Of a DNA stretch of 64,000 nucleotides, positions 42,936 to 51,651 are shown piece after piece (position 1 is the first letter of the stretch; each line of letters opens with the position of its first letter). The notes beneath the pieces were generated by a model that worked only from the letters and a program-made list of their open reading frames with translations, had not been told where the DNA came from and did no database searches. The stretch lies in contig JAFOSK010000066.1 in the NCBI GenBank assembly GCA_017392945.1, forward strand, positions 41,640 through 105,639, in the 5' to 3' direction. Origin of the DNA: Treponema sp. (GTDB lineage Bacteria; Spirochaetota; Spirochaetia; Treponematales; Treponemataceae). The position numbers and the translations under genes are program-made.

Positions 42936-44027
42936 TTAGTCGCTTACTAATCCTGTTACGTCTGCCTGAAGTTGTTCTTCCTTTGCGTATACGTTGAGGG
43001 CATCAAGCATATCATCCATGTCTCCCATCATAAAAGATGGAAGGTTGTGCTGGCTGTAGTTGATGCGGTGATCTGTTACGCGGTCCTGCGGGTAGTTGTA
43101 AGTACGGATTTTTTCCGAACGGGCACCGCTTCCGACCATGCTTGAACGGGCAGCAGCTCGTTCTGCCTGTTTTTTGCTTTCTTCAAGATCAAACAGTCGT
43201 GCACGAAGTACGCGGAATGCTTTTTCTTTGTTTTTAATCTGGCTTTTTTCATCCTGCTGGATTACAACAATTCCGGTCGGAATATGAGTAAGACGAACGG
43301 CAGAGTCGGTGGTGTTTACACACTGTCCACCTGGCCCTCCGGCACGCATTACGTCAACGCGTACGTCACCAGGTTTGATTTCTATTTCTGTTTCTTCTGC
43401 TTCTGGAAGAACAGCGACTGTTGCAGTAGATGTTTGCAAACGCCCCTGGCTTTCTGTTGCAGGTACACGCTGTACCCGGTGAACTCCGGATTCCCATCGC
43501 AATGTTCCGTACACGAATTTCCCACTTATAGAAGTGACAATCTTGTTGAATCCGCCGACTTCAGTTTCCTGCTGTTCCATATTTTCGTATTTCCAGCCAC
43601 GACGGTCTGCAAGGTGGCAGTACATTTCCCAAAGGTCGCGTACAAAAAGACTTGCTTCATCACCGCCCGCTGCCGAACGAATTTCAAGGATAATGTTCTT
43701 TTCATCAAGAGGGTCCGGCGGAACCAGCTTAACTTTGATTTTTTCTTCAAGTTTCGGCTGCTGTTCTTCAAGTTCTTTCAGCTCTTCTCGTGCCATTTCT
43801 TTCATTTCAACATCGTCTTCGGCGGTGATCATTTCTTTTGCATCCTGGATGCCCTGAAGAACCTTTTTGTATTCTGCGTAGAGTTCGCTTAGTTCGCTAA
43901 GGTAGCCGTTTTCGCGCATTGTATCTTTGTATTTTTTCTGATCTTTTACAAGGTTTGGATCCATGACCAGTTCCTGTACAACCTTGTAGCGCGCTTCACA
44001 TTCTTCTAGTTTTTTTAGTAAATCCAT
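42936..44027 (-). CDS. prfA: Peptide chain release factor 1
   Basis: 363 residues, standard for RF1. The GGQ motif that triggers hydrolysis is in GGPGGQCVNTTDSAVR, and the stop-codon reading motif PAT is in RVPATESQGR, which marks RF1 (UAA/UAG) rather than RF2 (SPF). Motif after GGQ shows Cys where His is common. The ATG at 44027 has no clear Shine-Dalgarno sequence. Transcribed leftward, away from the DUF4349 gene. Confidence 0.96.
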   Translation of the reverse strand: MDLLKKLEECEARYKVVQELVMDPNLVKDQKKYKDTMRENGYLSELSELYAEYKKVLQGIQDAKEMITAEDDVEMKEMAREELKELEEQQPKLEEKIKVKLVPPDPLDEKNIILEIRSAAGGDEASLFVRDLWEMYCHLADRRGWKYENMEQQETEVGGFNKIVTSISGKFVYGTLRWESGVHRVQRVPATESQGRLQTSTATVAVLPEAEETEIEIKPGDVRVDVMRAGGPGGQCVNTTDSAVRLTHIPTGIVVIQQDEKSQIKNKEKAFRVLRARLFDLEESKKQAERAAARSSMVGSGARSEKIRTYNYPQDRVTDHRINYSQHNLPSFMMGDMDDMLDALNVYAKEEQLQADVTGLVSD

Positions 44028-44159
44028 ATCAGAAATATACTCAAAATCTGCAATTCATTCAATATTTGCCGTTTTGTATAAGTTCCAGCTGTAATTCCGG
44101 CAGGTATTACAGTTTTTTTATCTATTGTAACTTTAGTCTTTTAAGTTTATTTTTCTAGT

Positions 44160-45065
44160 ATGAAGAAAATCATATTTATAATCTCCTTTTTTACGGTTCT
44201 GGTATTTTCCGGTTGTAGAAAAAATCCCGTACAAGAAACTTTTTCTGCTCCTTATTCAACTGATGGTGTTGCTGCTGGCAAAATAGCCCCTCTTATGGCA
44301 ATGTCTAGGAATGCAGATTCTGCGGATTTTTCAAAATCGGTAGAAAATTCAGTTTCGCTTGAATCTGAAAATCTTGTTTCTGAGAACGGACGAAAATTAA
44401 TAAAAAGCGGGGATATTTCCTTTGAAGTTCATGACCTTGAAAAAGCGGAGTCGGCTGTTCTTGAATGGGTAAAAGCATTCGGCGGATATGTTGCGGATTC
44501 AAATAAAAATGAACGTTCTTCATATTATTCCGTAAGAATTCCGTGCAATAATTTTGATGCAGCTATGGAATCCTGCGGTCAGATTGGAAATTTAAAAAGC
44601 AAGGGATTTTCAACGCAGGATGTTTCAGAGCAGTTTTATGACGTTCAGTCACGGCTTGAAACACGGAAAGTCTTAAGGGAAAAGCTGAATTCCTATTTAA
44701 AACAGGCATCTTCAATGCAGGATATGCTAAAGGTTGAGCGAGAACTTAATTCCGTTCAGTCTGAAATTGAATCCATGGAAGGAAGGTTGAAGTGGCTTTC
44801 TTCGCAGGTTGATTTTTCTGCGATAAATATAAACATAATGCTCCCGTTTAATACAACTCAAGGCGGATTTGAACTTCCTGATTTTGGGAACGGTGCACGG
44901 CACTTTGCGGCAAACCTTATGTTTTTCTTTGGCTTCATGCTTACCGCTGTGCTTTATCTTGTTATATGCGGCGTTCCGCTTGTGCTTTTTCTTGCATTCC
45001 TTTTCTGGCTTCTGTTTGGAAAAATCGGGCTGCTCGTGAAATTGTATAAAAAGCTAAAGGGTTAG
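44160..45065 (+). CDS. DUF4349 lipoprotein
   Basis: 301 residues. Lipobox VFSGC, so a lipoprotein. The DUF4349 domain (about 75-260) includes RKLIKSGDISFEVHDLEKA and a long amphipathic helical pair with SMQDMLKVERELNSVQSEIE, typical of this family, and a membrane segment near the C-terminus (about 255-290). Function unknown; family members are widespread envelope proteins. No clear Shine-Dalgarno precedes the ATG, which starts close to the divergent prfA promoter region. Its stop overlaps the convergent recR stop by four bases. Confidence 0.8.
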   Translation: MKKIIFIISFFTVLVFSGCRKNPVQETFSAPYSTDGVAAGKIAPLMAMSRNADSADFSKSVENSVSLESENLVSENGRKLIKSGDISFEVHDLEKAESAVLEWVKAFGGYVADSNKNERSSYYSVRIPCNNFDAAMESCGQIGNLKSKGFSTQDVSEQFYDVQSRLETRKVLREKLNSYLKQASSMQDMLKVERELNSVQSEIESMEGRLKWLSSQVDFSAININIMLPFNTTQGGFELPDFGNGARHFAANLMFFFGFMLTAVLYLVICGVPLVLFLAFLFWLLFGKIGLLVKLYKKLKG

Positions 45066-45652
45066 ATTGCTGTTCTTCCCCTGAATGACCGGGCAAGCGT
45101 AAGTTTGTCCGCATACTCAAGGTCTCCGCCTACAGGAATTCCCGTTGCAAGCCTTGTTACTTTTACGTTTGTGTGTTCAGCAAGCAGTTTTTGAAGATAA
45201 AGAGCAGTGGAATCTCCTTCAAATGTAGGGTTTGTGGCTATTATTATTTCCGAAATCTCTTCATCTTTCGCACGTACTATAAGCGACGCAATGTTAAGCT
45301 GATCCGGTCCTATTCCTTCAAGGGGCGCAATTACACCTCCGAGAACATGATACAGACCTGTGTATCCGCCGGCAGCTTCGATTGTCTGAACGTCTTGAGG
45401 CTGTTCTACTACGCAGATTGTTGATCTGTCCCTTACTGGATTTGAGCAGATCGGACATGGATCTTTTTCTGTCCATGAACCGCAAATGGAGCAGGGTTTT
45501 ATTTTTTCCTGAAGTTCGGCGATCTGTTTTGAAAATGCGTGCATGTATGCAGGGTCAGCCTTCAGAAGGTGATTTACGATTCTTGCTGCGCTTTTTTTCC
45601 CTATTCCCGGAAGTCTGGAAAATGAAGCTGTAAGTTCGTCAATAATGTTCAT
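45062..45652 (-). CDS. recR: Recombination protein RecR
   Basis: 196 residues. Helix-hairpin-helix LPGIGKKSAARIV, a four-cysteine zinc finger (CSICGSWTEKDPCPIC and surroundings), Toprim domain ICVVEQPQDVQTIE, and the C-terminal Walker-like GIPVGGDLEYAD. RecR works with RecO and RecF to load RecA at gaps. Third gene of the classic dnaX-ybaB-recR operon; its ATG overlaps the ybaB stop by one base (TAATG). Confidence 0.96.
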   Translation of the reverse strand: MNIIDELTASFSRLPGIGKKSAARIVNHLLKADPAYMHAFSKQIAELQEKIKPCSICGSWTEKDPCPICSNPVRDRSTICVVEQPQDVQTIEAAGGYTGLYHVLGGVIAPLEGIGPDQLNIASLIVRAKDEEISEIIIATNPTFEGDSTALYLQKLLAEHTNVKVTRLATGIPVGGDLEYADKLTLARSFRGRTAI

Positions 45653-45963
45653 TAAAGTCCCATCCCAGGAATATTAAGGCCGCCTAATAGAGAAGAAGAC
45701 TTTTCTTTTATTTGTTCCTGAACTTTTACGATTGCATCACGGTGAGCTGCAATTATCAGATCTTCAAGCATTTTTACATCACGGTTGTCAACGCAAAGCG
45801 GATCAAGATGGATTCCGGTCATTTCAAATTTTCCGTTCATTGTTACGGTTACCATTCTTCCACCGCTTGAACCTTCGGCTGTTATTGCTGCCATTTCGTT
45901 CTGAAGTCTTTCAGCCTGTTCTTTTATTGCAGCTGAATTTTTAAGTAGATCAAAAGGATTCAT
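45652..45963 (-). CDS. YbaB/EbfC nucleoid-associated protein
   Basis: 103 residues. Pattern typical of YbaB/EbfC: MNPFDLLKNSAAIKEQAERL, then the core GSSGGRMVTVTMNGKFEMTGI and LDPLC, then LEDLIIAAHRDAI. The protein is a DNA-binding tweezer-like dimer; in the spirochaete Borrelia EbfC binds DNA broadly. It lies between dnaX and recR. RBS GGAG is eight bases before the ATG. Confidence 0.93.
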   Translation of the reverse strand: MNPFDLLKNSAAIKEQAERLQNEMAAITAEGSSGGRMVTVTMNGKFEMTGIHLDPLCVDNRDVKMLEDLIIAAHRDAIVKVQEQIKEKSSSLLGGLNIPGMGL

Positions 45964-46159
45964 AATGTTCTCCTGGTTATAATTATAGTTTATTACGAAT
46001 GTAGAGTTTTAGTGAAGTTATAAAAAATAGCGCGAAGGAGAACAAGCTCCAGAAGTTATTTTTTTCAGAACTTAAATAATCTAAAGTCTTCATTCGGGTT
46101 GTTTTGTATGTAAAATGCAGAATCCGTAAGAAAAACTTTTGTTTTGCGTACGGCACTGC

Positions 46160-48292
46160 TTATTTCTTTCCTCCTACAATACTACCCTTGAATACAGAGC
46201 AAAGCATTTGAACTTGTGGCGGAACAGGTATATTATCTTCTTTTTTTTGCGGCTGTTCTTTTTTAGTTATTTCAAATGAAATCTGAGTTCCGCAAATATT
46301 GCTTAAAATTCCGTTTATTTGAGGAAGTGAACTTTCGATAGAACGGAGCTGAAATTCTGATTCGATTGAAGTCTTTATTGTATTACCATTTAAGATCCAT
46401 GGCGAAGTTTGCATAAGGGCTGAGCTTGCCATTGGATTTTCCGGTGTAAGTTTGGAAATCAGCTGTTCATAAAGGTCTTTCAGGTTGATCTGGCTTCCGT
46501 CAGAAAGAGCTGCCGGTACATTTGAAAGATGAACATCTTCCTGCGTTAATGTTGATTGCTGCGCATCTACTGACGCTTCATAAGATTCAACGATTTCTTC
46601 TTCCAAATGAGAGTTGTCGGTTGTAGACCATTCTTCATCAGGAATATCGTTTGTTTCCGGGTTTCCCAGATCATCATATGAGTAGTTGTCGTTGCAGTTT
46701 GCTGCAGCCGCTGTATTATCAGGCGGTACAGCTCCGCCATTATAAAAAGGGTTCGGGTTCTCCGTTACTGCGGTCGGATCCTGGTATTTTTCCCCGTTCT
46801 CCGGTGTACCGCCTCCCGCTCCCTGCTGTTCGTTCTGAAGCATGCTGAACATGTGCAGTCCGTTTGGAACTGCTGTCCCGGAGTCTGTTCCTGTTGGCCC
46901 GGAGCTTTTTTCCGGCATACTAGAATCCGCTGTCTGACTAAAAGTATGTTCATTTTCTAAATTGTTTTGTGCAGCTGCGCCCTGTGTCATCTGATCATCT
47001 TTTGGTGCATTCTGATACACATTGCCGTCCGGCTGAGCGGGCAAAGTTACAGATGAGAAAACAGGTGCATTCTGAGCATTCTGTTGTGTATTAAGAGATT
47101 CTGCTTGAGCCGTACCCTGTGTGCCCGCTCCACGTTGCGGTGCAGAGCACAAAAGTGCGTGAGCCCTGTCGATTGCTGCTTTTACTTCGCTTGGTGAAAC
47201 ATATTGCTTTAACCAGCAGAGTCTTGAAAACGCAAGTTCAAGTTCGTAGCGAGGCGAAAGCGAATAGCGGATATCCCTGTAAAGCTGAAGGAATATGGAA
47301 AGAGCGCGTTCTGTCTGAATCGTGTTCCAGCTGTTAAGAACATTCGTGCTGTATCTTTCTGCTGATTGACCTAAAAGAGATTCCTTTTTGATTCCGTTTT
47401 TTATAAGCAAAAGGCTTCTTAAATATTCAGTTGAATTTGATATAAGCTGGTCAATTGAAATTCCAGACTGAAGGAATGTGTCCAGCTGATTCAGTACATC
47501 TTCTGAATTTCCTGCCGTGCATGAATCAAAAAGAGAATTAAGGCGGTCAACGCCAAGAAGTCCCAGTTTATCGCGTATTTTTTCGTATGTTATGTGTCCG
47601 TCGCTGAATGCAGCTATCTGGTCGAACAGGGTATAGCAGTCTCGTACGGAACCGCCCGATTCTTTTGCAATCCAGAAAAGAGCTTCCTCTTCTGCCTGTA
47701 TGTTCATTTCCCTGCAGGCATCTTCCAAAAGTCCTTTAAGTCTGTCCGTGGAAACAAGCCGGAAGTTGTACTGCTGGCAGCGTGATTTTATTGTAGCTGG
47801 AACCTTCTGAAGTTCCGTTGTTGCAAAAATAAATATGACGTGTGCCGGCGGCTCTTCTATTGTTTTTAAAAGTGCATTGAATGCGCTGGTGGAAAGCATG
47901 TGGACTTCATCGATTATATAAATTTTATATCTGCATGAAGTCGGCGGAAACATTACTTCATCTTTAATCTGGCGGACATCGTTTACGCTTGTGTTTGAAG
48001 CTCCGTCTATTTCGATTACGTCCAGACTTGAACTATTCGTAATTGCTTTGCAGGATTCGCATTCTCCGCAAGGTGTGCAGGTCGGTTCACTGAAATTCTG
48101 ACAGTTCAGAGCCTTTGCAAGAATTCTCGCCGTAGAAGTTTTTCCGCATCCTCTTGGACCCGCAAAAAGATATGCATGGGCAAATTGCTTTGTCTTTATT
48201 GAATTTTTAAGAGTTTCTGCAACAAATTCCTGACCTGCAAGATCTTCGAATTGCTGTGGTCTGCGTCTTGTTGCTGTTACTTCATAAGCCAT
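46160..48292 (-). CDS. dnaX: DNA polymerase III subunits gamma/tau
   Basis: 710 residues. AAA+ ATPase with Walker A GPRGCGKTSTA, a zinc module (CQNFSEPTCTPCGECESC), Walker B YIIDEVHMLS and sensor FATTELQKVPATIKSRC. Clamp-loader core ends near residue 360. A long linker rich in Gln, Asn, Gly and Pro follows (about 390-580), then a conserved-looking C-terminal domain. The start at 48292 has AAGGTGG five bases upstream; an upstream GTG (48301) would overlap that site. First gene of the dnaX-ybaB-recR unit, with a 196-base gap before ybaB. No slippery heptamer for a gamma form was confirmed. Confidence 0.95.
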   Translation of the reverse strand: MAYEVTATRRRPQQFEDLAGQEFVAETLKNSIKTKQFAHAYLFAGPRGCGKTSTARILAKALNCQNFSEPTCTPCGECESCKAITNSSSLDVIEIDGASNTSVNDVRQIKDEVMFPPTSCRYKIYIIDEVHMLSTSAFNALLKTIEEPPAHVIFIFATTELQKVPATIKSRCQQYNFRLVSTDRLKGLLEDACREMNIQAEEEALFWIAKESGGSVRDCYTLFDQIAAFSDGHITYEKIRDKLGLLGVDRLNSLFDSCTAGNSEDVLNQLDTFLQSGISIDQLISNSTEYLRSLLLIKNGIKKESLLGQSAERYSTNVLNSWNTIQTERALSIFLQLYRDIRYSLSPRYELELAFSRLCWLKQYVSPSEVKAAIDRAHALLCSAPQRGAGTQGTAQAESLNTQQNAQNAPVFSSVTLPAQPDGNVYQNAPKDDQMTQGAAAQNNLENEHTFSQTADSSMPEKSSGPTGTDSGTAVPNGLHMFSMLQNEQQGAGGGTPENGEKYQDPTAVTENPNPFYNGGAVPPDNTAAAANCNDNYSYDDLGNPETNDIPDEEWSTTDNSHLEEEIVESYEASVDAQQSTLTQEDVHLSNVPAALSDGSQINLKDLYEQLISKLTPENPMASSALMQTSPWILNGNTIKTSIESEFQLRSIESSLPQINGILSNICGTQISFEITKKEQPQKKEDNIPVPPQVQMLCSVFKGSIVGGKK

Positions 48293-48352
48293 TTTTACCA
48301 CCTTAATATAGCGTCGTTAACTATATCAGAATAATTCACTATACTCAATTAA

Positions 48353-49249
48353 ATGAAAGCTCCATTTTTTTCTTTGCTAAAAAAGATTTGTTTACTTTGT
48401 TTTACATCGGTATTAATTTCGTGTGCCACGATCAAAGTAGAAGATTATGAGATAACTCAATTTCCTGTAGATAATCAGATACGGATTGTACATGTTTCTG
48501 ATTTTCACAGCAATGATTTTGGAAAGGATGAATCAAAGTTGGTGCGCAGGATTTTAGATGCCCGCCCGGATGTAATATTTTTTACCGGCGATACATTTGA
48601 ATATAACAGGAAGAAGAATAAAACTACTGAAAATGTAAAAAAACTTCTGAAAGGTATAAAAGGTTCCGCAACATTTTACTATGTAACAGGCAATCATGAA
48701 TATTTTTATTACCACAATGATGATTATGCTTACATCATAAAAGAATACGGAGGAACGGTTCTTAGAAACGAAACTGCAATTCTCGAGCTGAAACAGGGAA
48801 TAATAGAAATAACAGGACTAGATGATCCTTTTGCAGATATGACTCTTGATGAAAGGGCTCTTGAGACTGATAACAAAGAAAAATATCTTGCAAGATTAAA
48901 GTTGGTTTCTGAGAATGCAATGAAAATAAAAGCTTCTTACAAAGACAATCCGGATTTTGCCTTTTCAGTGCTTCTTGCGCACCGTCCGGAATATATAAAT
49001 GAATATTTGAAATATGATTATGATTTGATCCTTTCAGGTCACGCTCATGGCGGGCAATGGAGATTTCCGCCGTTCATAAACGGCCTGTATGCTCCTATGC
49101 AAGGTTTTTTTCCGAAATATGCTGGTGGCCGCTATGATTTTTCAGAAAACGGAACTGTTTTTATTGTAAGCAGAGGGCTTTCTTATCAGGTGCCGGATAT
49201 TCCAAGGTTCTTTAATCCGCCGGAACTAGTCGTAATAGAAGTAAAGTAA
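48353..49249 (+). CDS. Metallophosphoesterase lipoprotein, YkuE-like
   Basis: 298 residues. Signal with lipobox VLISC. Calcineurin-like motifs in order: VSDFHSNDFG, FTGDTFEYN, VTGNHEYF, LLAHRPEY and SGHAHGGQWRFP. These ligate two metals. Related YkuE/LpxH-like enzymes cleave phosphodiester or pyrophosphate bonds in lipids. It is divergent from dnaX with 60 bases between starts. The gene ends before a perfect palindrome. Confidence 0.88.
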   Translation: MKAPFFSLLKKICLLCFTSVLISCATIKVEDYEITQFPVDNQIRIVHVSDFHSNDFGKDESKLVRRILDARPDVIFFTGDTFEYNRKKNKTTENVKKLLKGIKGSATFYYVTGNHEYFYYHNDDYAYIIKEYGGTVLRNETAILELKQGIIEITGLDDPFADMTLDERALETDNKEKYLARLKLVSENAMKIKASYKDNPDFAFSVLLAHRPEYINEYLKYDYDLILSGHAHGGQWRFPPFINGLYAPMQGFFPKYAGGRYDFSENGTVFIVSRGLSYQVPDIPRFFNPPELVVIEVK

Positions 49250-49285
49250 AACTAAAATCCGGGAATTTTTACCGTCTGGCCGTGA

Positions 49286-49313
49286 GCACCTTTAAAAATA
49301 TTTTTAAAGGTGC
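49286..49313. terminator. Perfect 28-base palindrome, probable bidirectional terminator
   Basis: GCACCTTTAAAAAT on the left is repeated in exact inverse on the right, giving a 28-base perfect palindrome with no loop bases. It lies between the stops of the convergent metallophosphoesterase (49249) and TPM genes (49324). The A/T-rich centre and the outer GCACC/GGTGC bases fit termination in both directions. Confidence 0.6.
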
Positions 49314-49323
49314 CGGTGGCTTT

Positions 49324-50115
49324 TTACCAGCCTCCGGAAGCTCCCCCTCCTCCAAAATGACCTCCGCCTCCGCTGAAGCTGTGATGGCTTGATGATGAAA
49401 AATGATTGGAAGAACCATGATAGCTTCTGGAAGAATTATAAAGACTGCTTGCTACCGCTGCCGCAAATATTTTTGAAGCGGCTCCTCCGCGACGTTTTGC
49501 AAAAGAAGAAAATATAAGATACCAGAAGAACATTATTATAAGTGCTCCAAAGAAAGGAATCGATCCGTTTTCCTCTTCTGAAGTGCCGGGATTTTTTACG
49601 CTGTTTGAAATAAGACTTTCGTCATCGCTTGCAATTCCGCCCATGTTTTGAACGGCCTTGAGAATCCCTTTGCCATAATCTCCATTTCTGAATTCCGGTG
49701 CCAATACATTTCTAATTATAAGTCCGCATTTTGCGTCTGTAAGCTTGTCTTCAAGTCCGTAGCCAGTTTCAATCCGCATCTTTCTGTCTTTAAGCGCAAC
49801 CAAAAGAAGCGCACCGGAATCTTTGTCTTTTTTTCCGATCTGCCATTTTTCTGCGACTTTTAGTGAAAACACTTCAAGATCTTCTCCGTTCAGGCTCGGA
49901 ATTGTAAGAACTGCAATTTGAATTCCTGTAGAATCATACAGAGCTTCAAGGTAGGAAGAAATTTCACTTTCTTCACTCGCCTTGAGAATTTTTGCATAGT
50001 CATTTACATATCCTCGTGCCTGCGGTACAGAAAGAGAAAACGTCTTTGCGCAAAAAATCGAAATTAATACAAGTATCAAAATTGCAGTTTTATTTCCCGC
50101 AAAAGTATTTTTCAT
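49324..50115 (-). CDS. TPM-domain (Psb32/YgcG-like) membrane protein
   Basis: 263 residues. A signal peptide (cleavage near FSLSVP) precedes a TPM domain (about 33-155; GYVNDYAKIL, GIQIAVLTIPSL, GALLLVALKDRKMRIETGYGL). A membrane helix follows (about 183-203). The C-terminus is the usual low-complexity tail rich in Ser, His and Gly, ending GGGGHFGGGGASGGW. Such proteins occur with LemA, as here. Function is not well defined; the TPM domain has been linked to phosphatase and membrane-complex repair roles. Third gene of the lemA operon. Confidence 0.88.
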   Translation of the reverse strand: MKNTFAGNKTAILILVLISIFCAKTFSLSVPQARGYVNDYAKILKASEESEISSYLEALYDSTGIQIAVLTIPSLNGEDLEVFSLKVAEKWQIGKKDKDSGALLLVALKDRKMRIETGYGLEDKLTDAKCGLIIRNVLAPEFRNGDYGKGILKAVQNMGGIASDDESLISNSVKNPGTSEEENGSIPFFGALIIMFFWYLIFSSFAKRRGGAASKIFAAAVASSLYNSSRSYHGSSNHFSSSSHHSFSGGGGHFGGGGASGGW

Positions 50116-50127
50116 TCTTGCCTCCGC

Positions 50128-50817
50128 TTAGTTCAGAATAACAAGCCCGTCTGCAAGCTCGTTGGGATTGTCGTTTCCTGCAGGAAAATTTTCGGAAAGC
50201 AGTTCTCCGCATTTTTCAACGGCATTTATAAAACCTTCCTTTGTATTTCCTGTTTTTATTCCGTCCGCAAGATCGTCGGCAATTATATTCCATAAATCCT
50301 GTGGAATTTTTTCTGCAATTCCTGAATCCGCAATAATCCTGACCTGCCGTTCAAGGTAAGATACAAATATAAGAATTCCTGAATGTCCGGCTGTTTCGTG
50401 GACTCCGAATTTTGCAAAGTGTTCAAAAGCCTTTGCAGATACTTTTGATTTCTGTACGCTTTTGGGAATAATAATTCTGTCTATGAACGGAATATTCATG
50501 GCAAAAAAAGCGGCTGTAATCGAAATAAAAATTGCGGCTCCGAAAAATGCCGGCATAACCTGATTTCCTATATTCCAGTATCGCTGTTCATAGAAATTAT
50601 AAATTGAGCCGGCAAACGGCAGCAGAATAACAAAAACCGCAGCAGCAACATATATTGAAGAAAGAAGTTCCCAAAATGAATAGGAATCGCTTTCTGCTGT
50701 AAGCGCAAGTGCTATTTCGCCGTTTGTCTTTGATTCCGCTTTCCTTACAGAATTTTTTATTTCCTCAAGATCGCTTTCAGAAAGTTTTATTTTCTTTAAA
50801 AGATATCGCGTTGTCAT
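50128..50817 (-). CDS. TPM-domain membrane protein, second copy
   Basis: 229 residues. No signal peptide; the N-terminal part carries a TPM-type start (EEIKNSVRKAESKTNGEIALALTAES), then two membrane helices (about 52-72 and 83-107) interrupt the domain. The rest of the TPM domain follows with SGILIFVSYLERQVRIIADSGI. This is the Psb32 variant that commonly sits between LemA and a longer TPM protein. It starts four bases after the lemA stop and ends 12 bases before the next gene. Confidence 0.82.
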   Translation of the reverse strand: MTTRYLLKKIKLSESDLEEIKNSVRKAESKTNGEIALALTAESDSYSFWELLSSIYVAAAVFVILLPFAGSIYNFYEQRYWNIGNQVMPAFFGAAIFISITAAFFAMNIPFIDRIIIPKSVQKSKVSAKAFEHFAKFGVHETAGHSGILIFVSYLERQVRIIADSGIAEKIPQDLWNIIADDLADGIKTGNTKEGFINAVEKCGELLSENFPAGNDNPNELADGLVILN

Positions 50818-50821
50818 AGGC

Positions 50822-51430
50822 TTAGAATTCTACCTTCGGAGCAGATTGTGCCTTCTCAGAAGCTGTAAAGTATGCTTTTGCAGAAAATCCCCATTTTGCG
50901 GCAAACAAAGATGTAGGAATGCTTCTGATTTTTGTATTGTACTGACGTGCAAGATCATTGTAGCGTTTTCGCTCTACGGCAATTCTGTTTTCAGTGCCCT
51001 CAAGCTGGTCTTGAAGAGCAAGAAAGTTCTGGTTTGCCTTAAGATCCGGGTAGTTTTCGGAAATACTCAAAAGTCTTTGTAATGCGCCGCTCAATGTGTC
51101 CTGAACTTTCTGGAACTGAGCAAGTTTTTCAGGGTCATCCGTGATGCTTGAATCGATGTTTACGATTCCGCCTGCTTTAGAGCGGGCTTCTGCAATCTGC
51201 TGGAAAACTTCGCTTTCGTGAGAGGCATAGCCTTTTACGGTGGAAACTAAATTTGGAATGAGATCATACCGCCGCTGATATTGGTTTTCTACCTGCGACC
51301 ACTGAGAATTAACCTGTTCGTCCATGCTTACGAGCGAATTATATGCTCCTGTTACGCATGAATAGCAGAAAAAAAGTGCAGCGGCAATAATAGCAGCTGT
51401 TGTTAGGATTTTTTTTGTTTGAGCAGACAT
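50822..51430 (-). CDS. lemA: LemA family protein
   Basis: 202 residues. A single N-terminal helix (about 9-27) is followed by the LemA helical bundle: YNSLVSMDEQVNSQWSQVEN, QYQRRYDLIPNLVSTVKGY, then AIPTSLFA-type ending IRSIPTSLFAAKWGF. LemA proteins are anchored with most of the chain outside. Function unknown, but the operon with two TPM proteins is widely conserved. RBS GGAG is six bases before the ATG. Confidence 0.93.
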   Translation of the reverse strand: MSAQTKKILTTAAIIAAALFFCYSCVTGAYNSLVSMDEQVNSQWSQVENQYQRRYDLIPNLVSTVKGYASHESEVFQQIAEARSKAGGIVNIDSSITDDPEKLAQFQKVQDTLSGALQRLLSISENYPDLKANQNFLALQDQLEGTENRIAVERKRYNDLARQYNTKIRSIPTSLFAAKWGFSAKAYFTASEKAQSAPKVEF

Positions 51431-51651
51431 GTCATCTCCTGTGACCGTTAAAACAAATCTTTAGATTTGCTTCTGACGGTTTTTAATCATTATTTCTTCT
51501 AATATAAGAGCGTTGAAACTTATGGTCAAGAAAATTAATGTTTATAAGAATTCCATTTGTCTTTATTTAACTCCTAAAATATATTGAAAAAAAAGTGTGT
51601 TTTGTGCTATCCTAACTTGATACGCTACGGTGTTTTTTTCTAGGAGCTAAA

